From the NCBI RefSeq assembly GCF_014652375.1, contig NZ_BMYR01000003.1, positions 248,001 to 312,000 of the forward strand: DNA of 64,000 nt, given 5' to 3'. Source of the DNA: Alishewanella tabrizica. GTDB taxonomy: Bacteria > Pseudomonadota > Gammaproteobacteria > Enterobacterales > Alteromonadaceae. The translations under genes were made by a program, and so were the position numbers. Shown piece by piece: positions 55,436 through 64,000 of the stretch; position 1 is the stretch's first letter; each line of letters begins with the position of its first letter. The notes below the pieces were generated by a model. It did no database searches. It saw only the letters and a list, made by a program, of their open reading frames with translations, and had not been told where the DNA came from.

Positions 55436-58264
55436 ATGACCGAGAATACCCCAGCTCCCGCGAATGCCTCTGCCGTGGAGACTGCCTATTGGCAGGCCAG
55501 TTTTAGTGCTGTGGCGGCTGGGCTCGAACCGCATGCACAACAGCAATTGCGTTTGCTGTTACAGGCGAGCAGTTTTATCGGTCGTACCTTGCAGCAACAG
55601 CCCGACTTGATCGCACAGTTTTGCGATAATCAGTGGCTATCGACCACGTTGGATCAAGGCTTTAATGATCCCTTGGTATCAGATGCGGCCCTCACAGAAA
55701 GTGTCGCCTTTTCATTATTAAGGCGCTATCGCAATGCCAAGTTAGCGCAAATTTTAGCGGCAGATATTTTCAAACTACAGTCTATTGAGCAGAGTTTAGA
55801 GGCTGTTTCACGCTTAGCCAACGTGCTGATAAATAGCGCATATCAATGGGCTTATCAGCAACAAGTGCAGCTTAGCGGTACACCATTAGATGAACACGGT
55901 CAGCCAATGCCTCTGTTGTTGCTAGGTATGGGAAAATTAGGCGGCGGCGAGTTAAACTTTTCATCTGATATCGATTTAATTTTTACCTATCCGGCCAATG
56001 GCGACACCGTAGGCGGTCGTAAAACGGTCGAACATCAGCAATTCTTTACCAAAGTGGGTCAAAAACTGATTGCAGCGTTGCATCAGGTCACTGCGGATGG
56101 CTTTTGTTATCGGGTGGATATGCGCTTGCGGCCATTTGGCGATAGCGGCCCTTTGGTGCTCAGTTTTGCAGCGTTTGAAGATTACTATCAAGAACAAGGG
56201 CGGGAGTGGGAGCGTTATGCCATGCTAAAAGCCCGTGTGCTTAATCCCGATCAGATCCATGCTCCCGCCTTACAATCGCTGTTAAAGCCATTTATTTACC
56301 GGCGTTATATTGATTTCTCTGCGATTGAATCGTTGCGCCGTATGAAGCAATTGATTGAGCAAGAAAATCGTCGTCGTAATCGCCGAGACAACATTAAATT
56401 AGGGGCGGGTGGCATTCGTGAAGTGGAATTTATTGTACAAACGTTGCAATTAATTCGTGGTGGCCGCATCCCGCAATTACAAGAACCCGCTATTCTAAAG
56501 GCGTTACCACAGTTAAGTGAGCATGGCTTATTAGCAACTGTCCAAGTGCAACAGTTACAAGCCGATTATTTATGGCTGCGCCAAGTAGAACAGGCACTAC
56601 AAGGGATTGATGATAAGCAAACCCAAACCTTACCTGCCGATCAGCAAGGCCAACAGCAATTGTTAGTCAGTTTGGGATATCCGGACTGGCCATTATTATT
56701 ATCGGCGATTGAATCGGCTATGAACCGTATTCATCAGCAGTTTAAGTTGGTGATTGAGCCTGAAGATCATATTGAACCGCAAGAATTAGGCTTAGGCAAA
56801 TTACTGTGGGACAGTGACTTACCCATTACGGAACTTGCCGAGCATATCGATTGGTTAAGCGCGGTCGATGCCGAGGCATTACTTGCGCAACTACTCCTGT
56901 TTAAGCAAGATTGCCAACGGCGTTCGGTGGGGCCTCGTGGACGCGAATATCTCGCCAAATTAGTGCCACAATTGTTGCATTATTTACAACAGCAACAAGC
57001 CTCAGCAACCGTATTAACGCGTATTTTGGGCGTGTTTAAGCAAATTGTGACACGTACCGCCTATTTAGAATTACTGTTTGAAAATCCGCCAGCATTACAG
57101 CAATTAGTGTTGTTATGCTCACAAAGTGGTTGGGTTGCAGAGCAATTAGCCCGTTACCCTATGTTGCTCGATGAGTTAATTGATCCTGCGCAGTTATATC
57201 AGGTTGCGACGATTGATGATTATCGTGATCGGTTACGTTTGTATTTAATGCGTGTGCCGGAAGATGATCTTGAGTTACTGATGGAAACCTTAAGGCAGTT
57301 TAAACAAGCACAGCAATTACGGATTGCTGCAGCTGATATCAGCGGCGTGCTACCGCTTATGAAAGTAAGCGATCATTTAACGTGGTTAGCCGAAGTGATT
57401 GTGGAGCAACTGGTAAATTTGTCATGGCAGCAAATGACCGCGCGTTATGGATTGCCTGCAGGCACTACCGATCAGCATAAAGCGTTTGCCGTGATAGGTT
57501 ATGGCAAGTTAGGTGGCCTAGAGCTGGGATACGGCTCTGATTTAGATTTAGTCTTTGTGCATGAGTGCCAAAGCCAAGCTGCCACCTCGGGGGAGCGTAG
57601 TATTGATTCTATGCAGTTTTACCTGAAGCTAGTGCAGCGCATTTTGCACTTAAGTACTACCCGAACCAATAGCGGTGTTTTGTATGAAATGGATACGCGG
57701 TTGCGTCCTTCGGGTAATTCAGGTTTGTTAGCAATTCATATCGCAACCTATCAACAATATTTGCTACAAGAGGCTTGGACCTGGGAGCATCAAGCGTTAG
57801 TCAGAGCAAGAATGATAGTTGGCTCCCCCGCGCTATTTGCTACGTTTGCGGCCATTCGGCAACAGGTGTTAACGCTACCACGGGAACTCAACAAGTTAAA
57901 AACCGATGTACTACAGATGCGTGAAAAATTGCGCCAACATCATGGTGTAAGCTCAGATGATGTCAAGCATCGCGTAGGCGGGATCGTTGATTTGGAATTT
58001 ATTAGCCAGTATTTAGTATTAGCGTTTAGCCAGCAACACCCGGGATTATTTCAGTTTACGGATAATATTCGTATCTTAGAGGCGGCAACGGCATGTGGGT
58101 TGCTGCAGGATGCAGAGGCCAACGCCTTAATCGAGGCGTATCAGGTATTACGGGGTGTTGGACATCGTCAAACGCTAGCGCCAGCTACGATGCTCGTTGA
58201 TACACGCTTACCGCACCTGCAACAACAGGTGCAAAAGTGTTGGACGCAGTGGTTTAGCATGTAA
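55436..58264 (+). CDS. glnE: Glutamine synthetase adenylyltransferase/deadenylase
   Basis: A 942-residue GlnE, the usual length. Both nucleotidyltransferase domains are intact: GMGKLGGGELNFSSDIDLIF in the N-terminal deadenylase and GYGKLGGLELGYGSDLDLVF in the C-terminal adenylylase. It switches glutamine synthetase off and on by adding or removing AMP, under PII control. The gene follows the CYTH gene by ten bases. Confidence 0.97.
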   Translation: MTENTPAPANASAVETAYWQASFSAVAAGLEPHAQQQLRLLLQASSFIGRTLQQQPDLIAQFCDNQWLSTTLDQGFNDPLVSDAALTESVAFSLLRRYRNAKLAQILAADIFKLQSIEQSLEAVSRLANVLINSAYQWAYQQQVQLSGTPLDEHGQPMPLLLLGMGKLGGGELNFSSDIDLIFTYPANGDTVGGRKTVEHQQFFTKVGQKLIAALHQVTADGFCYRVDMRLRPFGDSGPLVLSFAAFEDYYQEQGREWERYAMLKARVLNPDQIHAPALQSLLKPFIYRRYIDFSAIESLRRMKQLIEQENRRRNRRDNIKLGAGGIREVEFIVQTLQLIRGGRIPQLQEPAILKALPQLSEHGLLATVQVQQLQADYLWLRQVEQALQGIDDKQTQTLPADQQGQQQLLVSLGYPDWPLLLSAIESAMNRIHQQFKLVIEPEDHIEPQELGLGKLLWDSDLPITELAEHIDWLSAVDAEALLAQLLLFKQDCQRRSVGPRGREYLAKLVPQLLHYLQQQQASATVLTRILGVFKQIVTRTAYLELLFENPPALQQLVLLCSQSGWVAEQLARYPMLLDELIDPAQLYQVATIDDYRDRLRLYLMRVPEDDLELLMETLRQFKQAQQLRIAAADISGVLPLMKVSDHLTWLAEVIVEQLVNLSWQQMTARYGLPAGTTDQHKAFAVIGYGKLGGLELGYGSDLDLVFVHECQSQAATSGERSIDSMQFYLKLVQRILHLSTTRTNSGVLYEMDTRLRPSGNSGLLAIHIATYQQYLLQEAWTWEHQALVRARMIVGSPALFATFAAIRQQVLTLPRELNKLKTDVLQMREKLRQHHGVSSDDVKHRVGGIVDLEFISQYLVLAFSQQHPGLFQFTDNIRILEAATACGLLQDAEANALIEAYQVLRGVGHRQTLAPATMLVDTRLPHLQQQVQKCWTQWFSM

Positions 58265-58300
58265 AACCAAAATGCTTGGGAGGTAGCGTGCGTTTTGCGC

Positions 58301-58867
58301 TTAACTCCCCGTAACAAGACAATGTTGCTTTAAAAACGGATCGTCTAAATCGGTAATCACTAATGCCCGTGATTTAGGACAAAAAAAGCCTTTTACCGGT
58401 TTTGTGAAGTCTGGGGCAACTGTAATAGCCATTTGTTGCAAGCTGTCGAGTAAAGTGCCATTGGTTTCGAAAAACTGTTTGATAACATAATCGCGCGGTA
58501 ACGTCCAAAAAAGCTGCATCTGTTCTTGTTGTGCATACTCCTCCAGCGCCGTTTTAAGGGTCACGCCCTCCTGAAAGCGGCGACGAACCACTTCGCCTCG
58601 CCAAGCTGGATTTGCCGGTGACACTTGTTGCTCCCGCCGCCGCAGCATAATAATCAGTTCTTCACTCGTATCACGTAAATTCACGATGTTATTACTTTTG
58701 CTACCGCCCTGCTGAACACTGCTACGAAAATTAGCATAAAAACGGCTAAAGCCCTCGGCCGCTGCGTTCGTTTTCTCGGGATTAATCAAGAAATCAGGTT
58801 TTTTTATCAATAAAATAACCACAACGATGACCACGACGAGCAATATTAGGTTTATCAGTGTTTTCAT
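58301..58867 (-). CDS. TcpQ-like membrane-anchored protein
   Basis: A 188-residue protein with an N-terminal membrane anchor (residues 4-21). The C-terminal domain (about 90-185) fits the TcpQ/PilL C-terminal type: GVTLKTALEEYAQQEQMQLFWTLPRDYVI, then GTLLDSLQQMAITV. Such domains bind pilus or secretin parts, but here no pilus genes adjoin and the match is by eye. The alternative is an unrelated lipopolysaccharide-associated protein, given the acyltransferase gene 17 bases upstream. Confidence 0.6.
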   Translation of the reverse strand: MKTLINLILLVVVIVVVILLIKKPDFLINPEKTNAAAEGFSRFYANFRSSVQQGGSKSNNIVNLRDTSEELIIMLRRREQQVSPANPAWRGEVVRRRFQEGVTLKTALEEYAQQEQMQLFWTLPRDYVIKQFFETNGTLLDSLQQMAITVAPDFTKPVKGFFCPKSRALVITDLDDPFLKQHCLVTGS

Positions 58868-58884
58868 TATGGGCTCCTGCTTTG

Positions 58885-59811
58885 TTAATTATACAGCGAG
58901 GGGGCGTCGGGATCGGGCCGCGTTTTAAAGCGGCGATGTAACCACATATATTGTTCTGGATGTTTTAATACCGCTTGCTCAACCCATTGATTTATTCGGG
59001 TCACATCTGCTGCGTTATCACCACTCGGAAAGTGAGTAAAGGGCGGTAAAATCTCGACTTGATAGCCTTGATAATTAGGGAGTCTTGACGTGAATATAGG
59101 CACCACCACACAGTTTGCCGCATTCGCGAACAATAGGGTACCCGTGGTGGTAGCTGTTTCGGCCACGGCAAAAAAAGGCACAAATTCGGCTTTGTTGCGG
59201 CCATAATCCTGATCAGGCAAATAAAAACAGACCTCTTGCTGGTTTAACGCGTTGATCAGGCCTTTGACATCGCGTTTGCCGATCATATATTTGTTACTAC
59301 GAATGCGCCCGCGATACTGCAGGTAATCCAGTAAGGGATTATTATTTGGTCGGTAAAATCCCACGCTGGGATGGGTTAATCCAAACACGCGACCAGCTGC
59401 TTCTAAGTGCAAAAAATGTGCGGCCAGTAACAATACCCCTTTGCCTTCAGCAATAGCGTTTTGTAAGTGTTCATGGCCTTTAAAGTGGGCTAAACGACGT
59501 ACTCGCCAAGTTGGCCACCACCAAGCAATGACCGTTTCAAACATGGCTTTGCCCGTTTCAGCAGCATTTTGCCAAAGCAAATCTTCTCGTTCTGCGGCAC
59601 TTTTTTCCGGAAAGCATAACAGCAAATTACGTCTGGCAACTTTTTGACGAGACTTGAGCGTTTTAAATAATACGTGGCCTAATTTTGCCCCCAGGCCCAT
59701 CAATACCCGATAAGGCAGCCAACTGATCAGATACAATAATGCCGCCCCAAGCCATAACAGCCAATATTGAGGTAATAAAAAACGCCAACTAAAACGGGGA
59801 GCAGTAACCAC
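58885..59811 (-). CDS. Lipid A late acyltransferase (LpxL/HtrB family)
   Basis: A 308-residue inner-membrane acyltransferase. The N-terminal anchor is at about residues 15-35, and the catalytic H-x4-E motif is in AAHFLHLEAAG. Further motifs are VGFYRPNNNPLLD and LPDQDYGRNKAEFVPFFAVA. It adds a secondary acyl chain (laurate in LpxL) to lipid A. The start is a GTG at 59811 with a weak site. Which chain it uses is unknown. Confidence 0.92.
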   Translation of the reverse strand: MVTAPRFSWRFLLPQYWLLWLGAALLYLISWLPYRVLMGLGAKLGHVLFKTLKSRQKVARRNLLLCFPEKSAAEREDLLWQNAAETGKAMFETVIAWWWPTWRVRRLAHFKGHEHLQNAIAEGKGVLLLAAHFLHLEAAGRVFGLTHPSVGFYRPNNNPLLDYLQYRGRIRSNKYMIGKRDVKGLINALNQQEVCFYLPDQDYGRNKAEFVPFFAVAETATTTGTLLFANAANCVVVPIFTSRLPNYQGYQVEILPPFTHFPSGDNAADVTRINQWVEQAVLKHPEQYMWLHRRFKTRPDPDAPSLYN

Positions 59812-59906
59812 AGTAAAACACCCAAAAATACACGTGCAGGTATTGTAACGAAAAAACGCGCGGAGGAAAGTGATTTGGCTTAGTGGTTAAACCACTGACG
59901 CAAATA

Positions 59907-59933
59907 GAGGTATACCGTAGCACGATATACCTC
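59907..59933 (-). terminator. Hairpin downstream of tolC
   Basis: Arms GAGGTATA (59907-59914) and TATACCTC (59926-59933) form an 8-bp stem seven bases past the tolC stop; a second short hairpin, AGTGGTTaAACCACT, lies at 59882-59896. The T-run is poor. Confidence 0.4.
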
Positions 59934-59940
59934 GTCGAGA

Positions 59941-61236
59941 TTAGTTGGTGAGCGCGCTATTGATGGCCAGCAGATCGGTTTCTGACAAATTACCTGCCGC
60001 TTGTTTTAATTGCAGCTGCGCAATAATGTAATCATAGCGTGCGCCTGATAAATTACGCTGTGCATCAAACAAGTTCCGCGTGCTGAGTAATACATCAACG
60101 ATGGTACGAGTGCCGACTTCAAATCCAGCTTCGGTAGCTTGTAAGGCGCTTTGCGCTGAAATAACAGCTTGCTCTAACGCGCGAATTTGCGACATTTGTG
60201 AATTCACATTATTAAACGAGCTGCGAATTTGTCTAACCACAGAGCGATGGCTTTGCTCCAATGCCTGGCTTACTTCAACGTAATTTGCTTGCGCCACACG
60301 CACACTGGCTTCAATGCCGCCGCCACTGTAAATGGGTACAGATAGGTTTATGCCAATGGAGCTGGAGTCGGCGCGGTCAAAGCCAGATACTTTATCTACA
60401 CCTAGGTTTGCCGTAGCATCCAGTGTCGGTAAGTGACCTGATTTTGCCAGATCAATATCTAACGATGAGACATCCAGGGCAATACGCTGCGCTTTTAATA
60501 CCAAATTATTCTGTTCAGCAATACTTAACCACTCTGTAGCGGCCTCTGGCACAGGACGTGAGGCTGAAAACTTGTCGGTATTCAATTGCGCTACTTCAGC
60601 ATGGTAAATACCGGTGATTTCGCGCAGTGCTTCACGGGCATTTTCTAAATCATTTTCGCTACGAATTTCCCGCGCCACTACGCTGTCAAATTGGGCTTGT
60701 GCTTCATGTACATCGGTGATGGCAGTTAAACCAACGGCAAAACGTTGCTTAGTTTGCTCTAATTGCCGTTCAACTGAACGTTTTTCAGCGGCCACAAAGG
60801 TGAGGTTGTCGCTAGCGCGTAATACGTTAAAATAGGCCGTGGTAACGCGTAAAATCAGATCTTGCACTTCAACGTCATAAATCGTTTGGCTTTGCAGCGC
60901 CACTTTTTCAGCGCGGGTTAAATTTTGCCAATTCGACCAATTGAACAATGATTGACGAGCTTGTACGCCAGCGCCAACAGAATTTGCACCGCTAAAGCGC
61001 AGATTGTCACGACTGGCACGGCTAACATCGGCGCCAAAGGTCACGCTTGGCAGTAAACTTGCTTTTGAAACGTCTATACGGGCGCTAGCGGCATCACGAT
61101 TTGCCGCGGCACGTTGGACGATAGGATCTTTTTGGGTAGCTAATTGATAGATGGTTTGTAAATCTTCAGCCTGCAAATTTAAGCTGAACAAACTTAAGGA
61201 CGAGAGCATTAAGGTGCTCAATAAGGTTTTTTTCAT
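59941..61236 (-). CDS. tolC: Outer-membrane efflux channel TolC
   Basis: A 431-residue TolC with signal peptide (residues 1-23, ending LQAED). Two repeated helical-barrel halves follow, with the TolC-type stretches VPIYSGGGIEASVRVA and TEAGFEVGTRTIVDVLLSTR. It forms the exit duct for RND pumps and type I secretion. The ATG at 61236 follows AGGA; the frame to 61272 is rejected. It diverges from nudF, as in E. coli. It may serve the RND pump at 12 kb. Confidence 0.95.
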   Translation of the reverse strand: MKKTLLSTLMLSSLSLFSLNLQAEDLQTIYQLATQKDPIVQRAAANRDAASARIDVSKASLLPSVTFGADVSRASRDNLRFSGANSVGAGVQARQSLFNWSNWQNLTRAEKVALQSQTIYDVEVQDLILRVTTAYFNVLRASDNLTFVAAEKRSVERQLEQTKQRFAVGLTAITDVHEAQAQFDSVVAREIRSENDLENAREALREITGIYHAEVAQLNTDKFSASRPVPEAATEWLSIAEQNNLVLKAQRIALDVSSLDIDLAKSGHLPTLDATANLGVDKVSGFDRADSSSIGINLSVPIYSGGGIEASVRVAQANYVEVSQALEQSHRSVVRQIRSSFNNVNSQMSQIRALEQAVISAQSALQATEAGFEVGTRTIVDVLLSTRNLFDAQRNLSGARYDYIIAQLQLKQAAGNLSETDLLAINSALTN

Positions 61237-61353
61237 AGTAATAAATCCTGGCTGAATAAGGAAACTGCCCAAATGATAACCTGTTAAAGTAAACTAGGTA
61301 ACGATTAAACCGTAAAGTTACCCTGAAGAGTGTAACAAAATGTGAGGGCGCTG

Positions 61354-61998
61354 ATGTCGCAATTCAAGGTAGACCATTATCCATCTTTTCAAGCCAATGA
61401 TCTGGATATTATCGATAAAACCACGGTTTTTCAGGGTTTCTTTCGGATCGAGCGTTGGCAGCTTCGCCATAAGTGCTTTGATGGGAGCTGGAGCAAGCCC
61501 ATGGTAAGGGAAGTGTTTGAGCGCGGTCAAGCTGCCGTTGTCTTACCTTATAATCCACACACCGACGAGGTGGTATTAGTTGAGCAATTTCGTGTAGGGG
61601 CGGTTACCCATGGTCAAAGCCCTTGGTTACTGGAAGCCATTGCTGGGGTGATTGACGCCGGACAAAGTGCCGAAGACACCGCCATTCGTGAAGCGCAAGA
61701 AGAAGCCGGTTTACACTTATCTGAGCTATGGCCAATGCTAAGTTACTTTTCAAGTCCAGGCGGTAGCACAGAGCGAATCAGCTTATATCTTGGGCGCTTA
61801 ACCGAACCGGCAACAGGGGGGATCTTTGGCTTAGCCAGCGAGCATGAGGATATAAAAATGCATGTCATGTCACGGCAAACAGCCATGCAGCTATTGGCTG
61901 CACAACAAATTGACAACGCCGCGACCGTTATTGCACTACAATGGTTGGCATTAAATTTATCTCAGGTACAACAGCGTTGGGGAGAGCATGTTGCGTAA
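61354..61998 (+). CDS. nudF: ADP-ribose pyrophosphatase (NudF)
   Basis: A 214-residue Nudix hydrolase. The Nudix box is GVIDAGQSAEDTAIREA plus QEEAGL; the first glutamate of the consensus (G-x5-E) is replaced by glutamine, while the catalytic REAQEE core is kept. It splits ADP-ribose to AMP and ribose-5-phosphate. The ATG at 61354 has GAGGG upstream. Its end overlaps the yqiB start by 11 bases. Confidence 0.93.
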   Translation: MSQFKVDHYPSFQANDLDIIDKTTVFQGFFRIERWQLRHKCFDGSWSKPMVREVFERGQAAVVLPYNPHTDEVVLVEQFRVGAVTHGQSPWLLEAIAGVIDAGQSAEDTAIREAQEEAGLHLSELWPMLSYFSSPGGSTERISLYLGRLTEPATGGIFGLASEHEDIKMHVMSRQTAMQLLAAQQIDNAATVIALQWLALNLSQVQQRWGEHVA

Positions 61999-62422
61999 AG
62001 CGCCTTACATACCCAAATTGCCGGATTTTTTAAGTTTATGCGAACGTAATTATGCGGCCTTGTACCATTTGTTACCGAGTAGTACGACAGTGGGAGCCAG
62101 TGCCTTAATACAATTAACTGCGCATGATATTTACCGTGTGACGATTCTTGAAGCGGCGCCGTTTACCACGCGCGTAAAAATTGAATTAAGCAGTGGCCAA
62201 CAGCACTTTTTTCAGCCCAGTTTTGATGTGCAATTGTATCATGATGCGCGATTAGCCGAAGTGGTGCGGGCACAACAACAATGGCGCTTTATTGGGGTGT
62301 ATCCTTATCCCAATAATACGATGTCACAGCCCGATGAAAAACGGCAAATTAATTTGTTATTGCGTGATTGGTTAAATCTCTGTTCGCGCCAAGGGTATTG
62401 TGCGGAGCCCGTTGTATTATGA
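61988..62422 (+). CDS. yqiB: DUF1249 family protein YqiB
   Basis: A 144-residue protein of the DUF1249 family, typical start KLPDFLSLCERNYAALYHLLP. Its function is unknown, but it sits between nudF and cpdA throughout the group. It overlaps nudF by 11 bases and cpdA by four, so all three are translationally linked. Confidence 0.9.
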   Translation: MLRKAPYIPKLPDFLSLCERNYAALYHLLPSSTTVGASALIQLTAHDIYRVTILEAAPFTTRVKIELSSGQQHFFQPSFDVQLYHDARLAEVVRAQQQWRFIGVYPYPNNTMSQPDEKRQINLLLRDWLNLCSRQGYCAEPVVL

Positions 62423-63186
62423 AGGTGATCCTGCCTGAACAGCCTTGTTATCGTATAGTACAAATCACCGATTGCCATCTGCTCGCTGAGATAGATGGCG
62501 TCTATCAAGGGTGCCAGCCTGCGGTGCATTTGCAGCAAGTTGTCACGCATTTACAGCACTCATTGCCTGATGCCGTAGTGTTAACCGGCGATCTTACGCA
62601 AGATCATAGCTGCGCGAGTTATCAATTATTAGCCGATATCTTGGCCCCACTGACGTGTCCTGTGTTGTTATTGCCTGGTAATCATGATGATATTGATGAA
62701 CTTCAGGCGTTGGCTGCGCGCACCACGCTGCAATTATGCGAAGCGTTAGTGTTAGCGCCTTGGCAGGTGTTTTTGCTTAACAGCAAAGGTGCTACACCCT
62801 CTGGTAGTTTTGCCTTGCATAAACAGGTGGCGTTACAGCAACAATTCGCGCAGAGCACTCAGGCTTATTTTTGGTTGTTTATGCATCATCATCCCCAGCC
62901 GTTAGGCTGTTTTATTGATAAGCATGGGTTAATTGATCGCAGTGCATTTTGGGCGCTGGTTGATACAGAAACGCGGATCAAAGGCATAGGGCATGGCCAT
63001 GCTCATCTAGCGTATCATACGTCTTATGCTGGTCGAAAAATCGTAGGCTGCCCTGCCAGTTCAGTCCAGTTTTTAGCCACTGACGACTGGCAAACCGTTA
63101 ATGCTGGGGCACAATGGTGCGAGTGGCTATTTTCTGCCGATGGAGAGGTCAGTTGGTCGTTTCGTCACTTCGCGCAGAGTCAGTAA
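62419..63186 (+). CDS. cpdA: 3',5'-cyclic-AMP phosphodiesterase
   Basis: A 255-residue metallophosphoesterase. All class III motifs are present: ITDCHLL, LTGDLTQD, LPGNHDD, MHHHP and GHGHAH. It hydrolyses cyclic AMP and so lowers Crp activity. The ATG at 62419 overlaps the yqiB stop by four bases; an upstream open frame to 62368 is ignored. Confidence 0.93.
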   Translation: MKVILPEQPCYRIVQITDCHLLAEIDGVYQGCQPAVHLQQVVTHLQHSLPDAVVLTGDLTQDHSCASYQLLADILAPLTCPVLLLPGNHDDIDELQALAARTTLQLCEALVLAPWQVFLLNSKGATPSGSFALHKQVALQQQFAQSTQAYFWLFMHHHPQPLGCFIDKHGLIDRSAFWALVDTETRIKGIGHGHAHLAYHTSYAGRKIVGCPASSVQFLATDDWQTVNAGAQWCEWLFSADGEVSWSFRHFAQSQ

Positions 63187-63347
63187 GCGTGTAGTGCGTT
63201 GATGGGTAAGCTAAAATAGCTCAGGCCTCTAGTATGCTGCCTTTAGCATGTTGCCTTTAGAATAGTGGGGGGGCACTAAACGCACAGGTGTAATTCAGGG
63301 TGGGCTTAACGTAACGCCTAACCGTTTTTTAGGATAGAATACGGCAT

Positions 63348-63353
63348 TATAAT
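63348..63353 (+). promoter_or_regulatory. Candidate -10 box of yqiA
   Basis: TATAAT lies 22 bases before the yqiA ATG, in the 189-bp gap after cpdA. The -35 side is T-rich but poor. The same gap holds a short direct repeat (TGCCTTTAG twice, about 63235-63260). Confidence 0.35.
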
Positions 63354-63375
63354 ACAAGAGCATGTAGAGCGTTTT

Positions 63376-63939
63376 ATGCAAGAAGTACTTTATTTACATG
63401 GCTTTGCCAGTTCTAGTCGTTCCGAAAAAGCCTTACTGACGCAGGCCTTTTTTAAGCAGCATCCGTCGATACGGCTGCGTGCATTAGATCTCCCCTATAC
63501 CCCTGACGAGGCGATGGCCGCCTTGGAGCACGCCTTAGATGCACCGCCACACGCCATTATAGGGAGTTCGCTAGGCGGGTTTTTAGCCACAGTACTCGCC
63601 GAGCGATTGGGTTGTCGAGCCTGTTTAATTAATCCCGCCGTTGCCCCCCACAAGGTACTAGCAAACTATGTCGGGGAATACCATCATCCGGTATTACAGC
63701 AACGTTACCAGGTACAGCCTGCACATATGCAACAGTTGGAACACCTGATGCCAACCCAATTACGCGATCCTTCACGCTATCTTGTGTTACTGCAAACTGG
63801 GGATGAGGTATTAGATTATCGACAAGCTGTACAGTATTATCATGGTGCACAAATACAGGTGATACCGGGCGGTGATCATAGTTTTGTCGGATTTGAGCAC
63901 TATTTGCCGCAAATAGCTGAATTTTGTCTACATACTTAG
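63376..63939 (+). CDS. yqiA: YqiA-type esterase
   Basis: A 187-residue alpha/beta-hydrolase of the YqiA family. It begins LYLHGFASSSRSEKA, and the nucleophile motif is GSSLGG; an aspartate in TGDEVLDY and a histidine in GGDHSF complete the triad. E. coli YqiA hydrolyses acyl-CoA and p-nitrophenyl esters. In the family neighbourhood parE usually follows; here the window ends 61 bases later without a start. Confidence 0.92.
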   Translation: MQEVLYLHGFASSSRSEKALLTQAFFKQHPSIRLRALDLPYTPDEAMAALEHALDAPPHAIIGSSLGGFLATVLAERLGCRACLINPAVAPHKVLANYVGEYHHPVLQQRYQVQPAHMQQLEHLMPTQLRDPSRYLVLLQTGDEVLDYRQAVQYYHGAQIQVIPGGDHSFVGFEHYLPQIAEFCLHT

Positions 63940-64000
63940 CTATGCCACGCCCTTATCTTACGATAAAGTGGTTAACTTATGATTCAATCTGGCACATGAC

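Overview
The window looks like a conserved chromosomal segment of a gammaproteobacterium of the Alteromonadales/Chromatiales type (Rheinheimera or Alishewanella-like is my best guess, by inference only). Support comes from the rpsU-dnaG-rpoD operon next to tsaD, plsY, folB, folK, uppP and cca; from ygiM/ygiF/glnE; from the order tolC, nudF, yqiB, cpdA, yqiA; and from an E. coli-like tRNA-Ile(CAU). Base composition is moderate. I see no prophage, transposase, plasmid gene or CRISPR array. Almost every gene can be placed in a known family.

Layout. 0-6.7 kb: PIN-PhoH ATPase, an orphan sensor-like membrane protein, an RluA-type pseudouridine synthase, a large TPR protein with a decayed GGDEF-like tail, and a D-2-hydroxyacid dehydrogenase. 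6.8-11 kb: NatAB-like ABC exporter, small membrane protein, TerB-like protein, MtfA-like peptidase. 11-16.6 kb: RND adaptor and pump (no outer-membrane partner beside them), YrbG-like antiporter. 16.6-18.9 kb: an unusual fusion of a FAN1-type VRR-NUC nuclease with a complete DEDDh (DnaQ-like) exonuclease. 19-28.6 kb: thiopurine methyltransferase, YihY/BrkB, MtgA, a secreted ATP-dependent DNA ligase (Lig E type), EamA, thioesterase, DUF502, LysE, PepD, lipocalin, DUF2237 and a TIGR03643-type protein. 28.8-36.3 kb: two S9 peptidases, a DHH phosphoesterase, a small HTH/TM protein, TspO. 36.3-37.3 kb: tRNA-Ile(CAU) followed by 155-bp tandem repeats that carry the first bases of the tRNA.

37.3-49.2 kb: the macromolecular synthesis operon on the minus strand (rpsU, dnaG, rpoD), then tsaD, plsY, the overlapping folB-folK-uppP genes, cca, a GspA/GspB-like pair, and an HD-GYP protein with a damaged signature. 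49.4-53.8 kb: PutA without its DNA-binding domain, divergent from an Lrp-type regulator that probably controls it. 53.8-63.9 kb: ygiM, ygiF-like CYTH, glnE, a TcpQ-like protein, LpxL-type acyltransferase, tolC, and the overlapping set nudF-yqiB-cpdA, then yqiA.

The most unusual items are: the FAN1-DEDDh fusion; a perfect 40-bp palindrome inside the pseudouridine synthase gene; an old 82-bp tandem duplication at the 3' end of the same gene that now supplies the antisense end of the TPR gene; the 155-bp repeats at tRNA-Ile; and a five-copy 15-bp repeat with stops in all three forward frames after an S9 peptidase gene. All alignments and counts here were done by eye.
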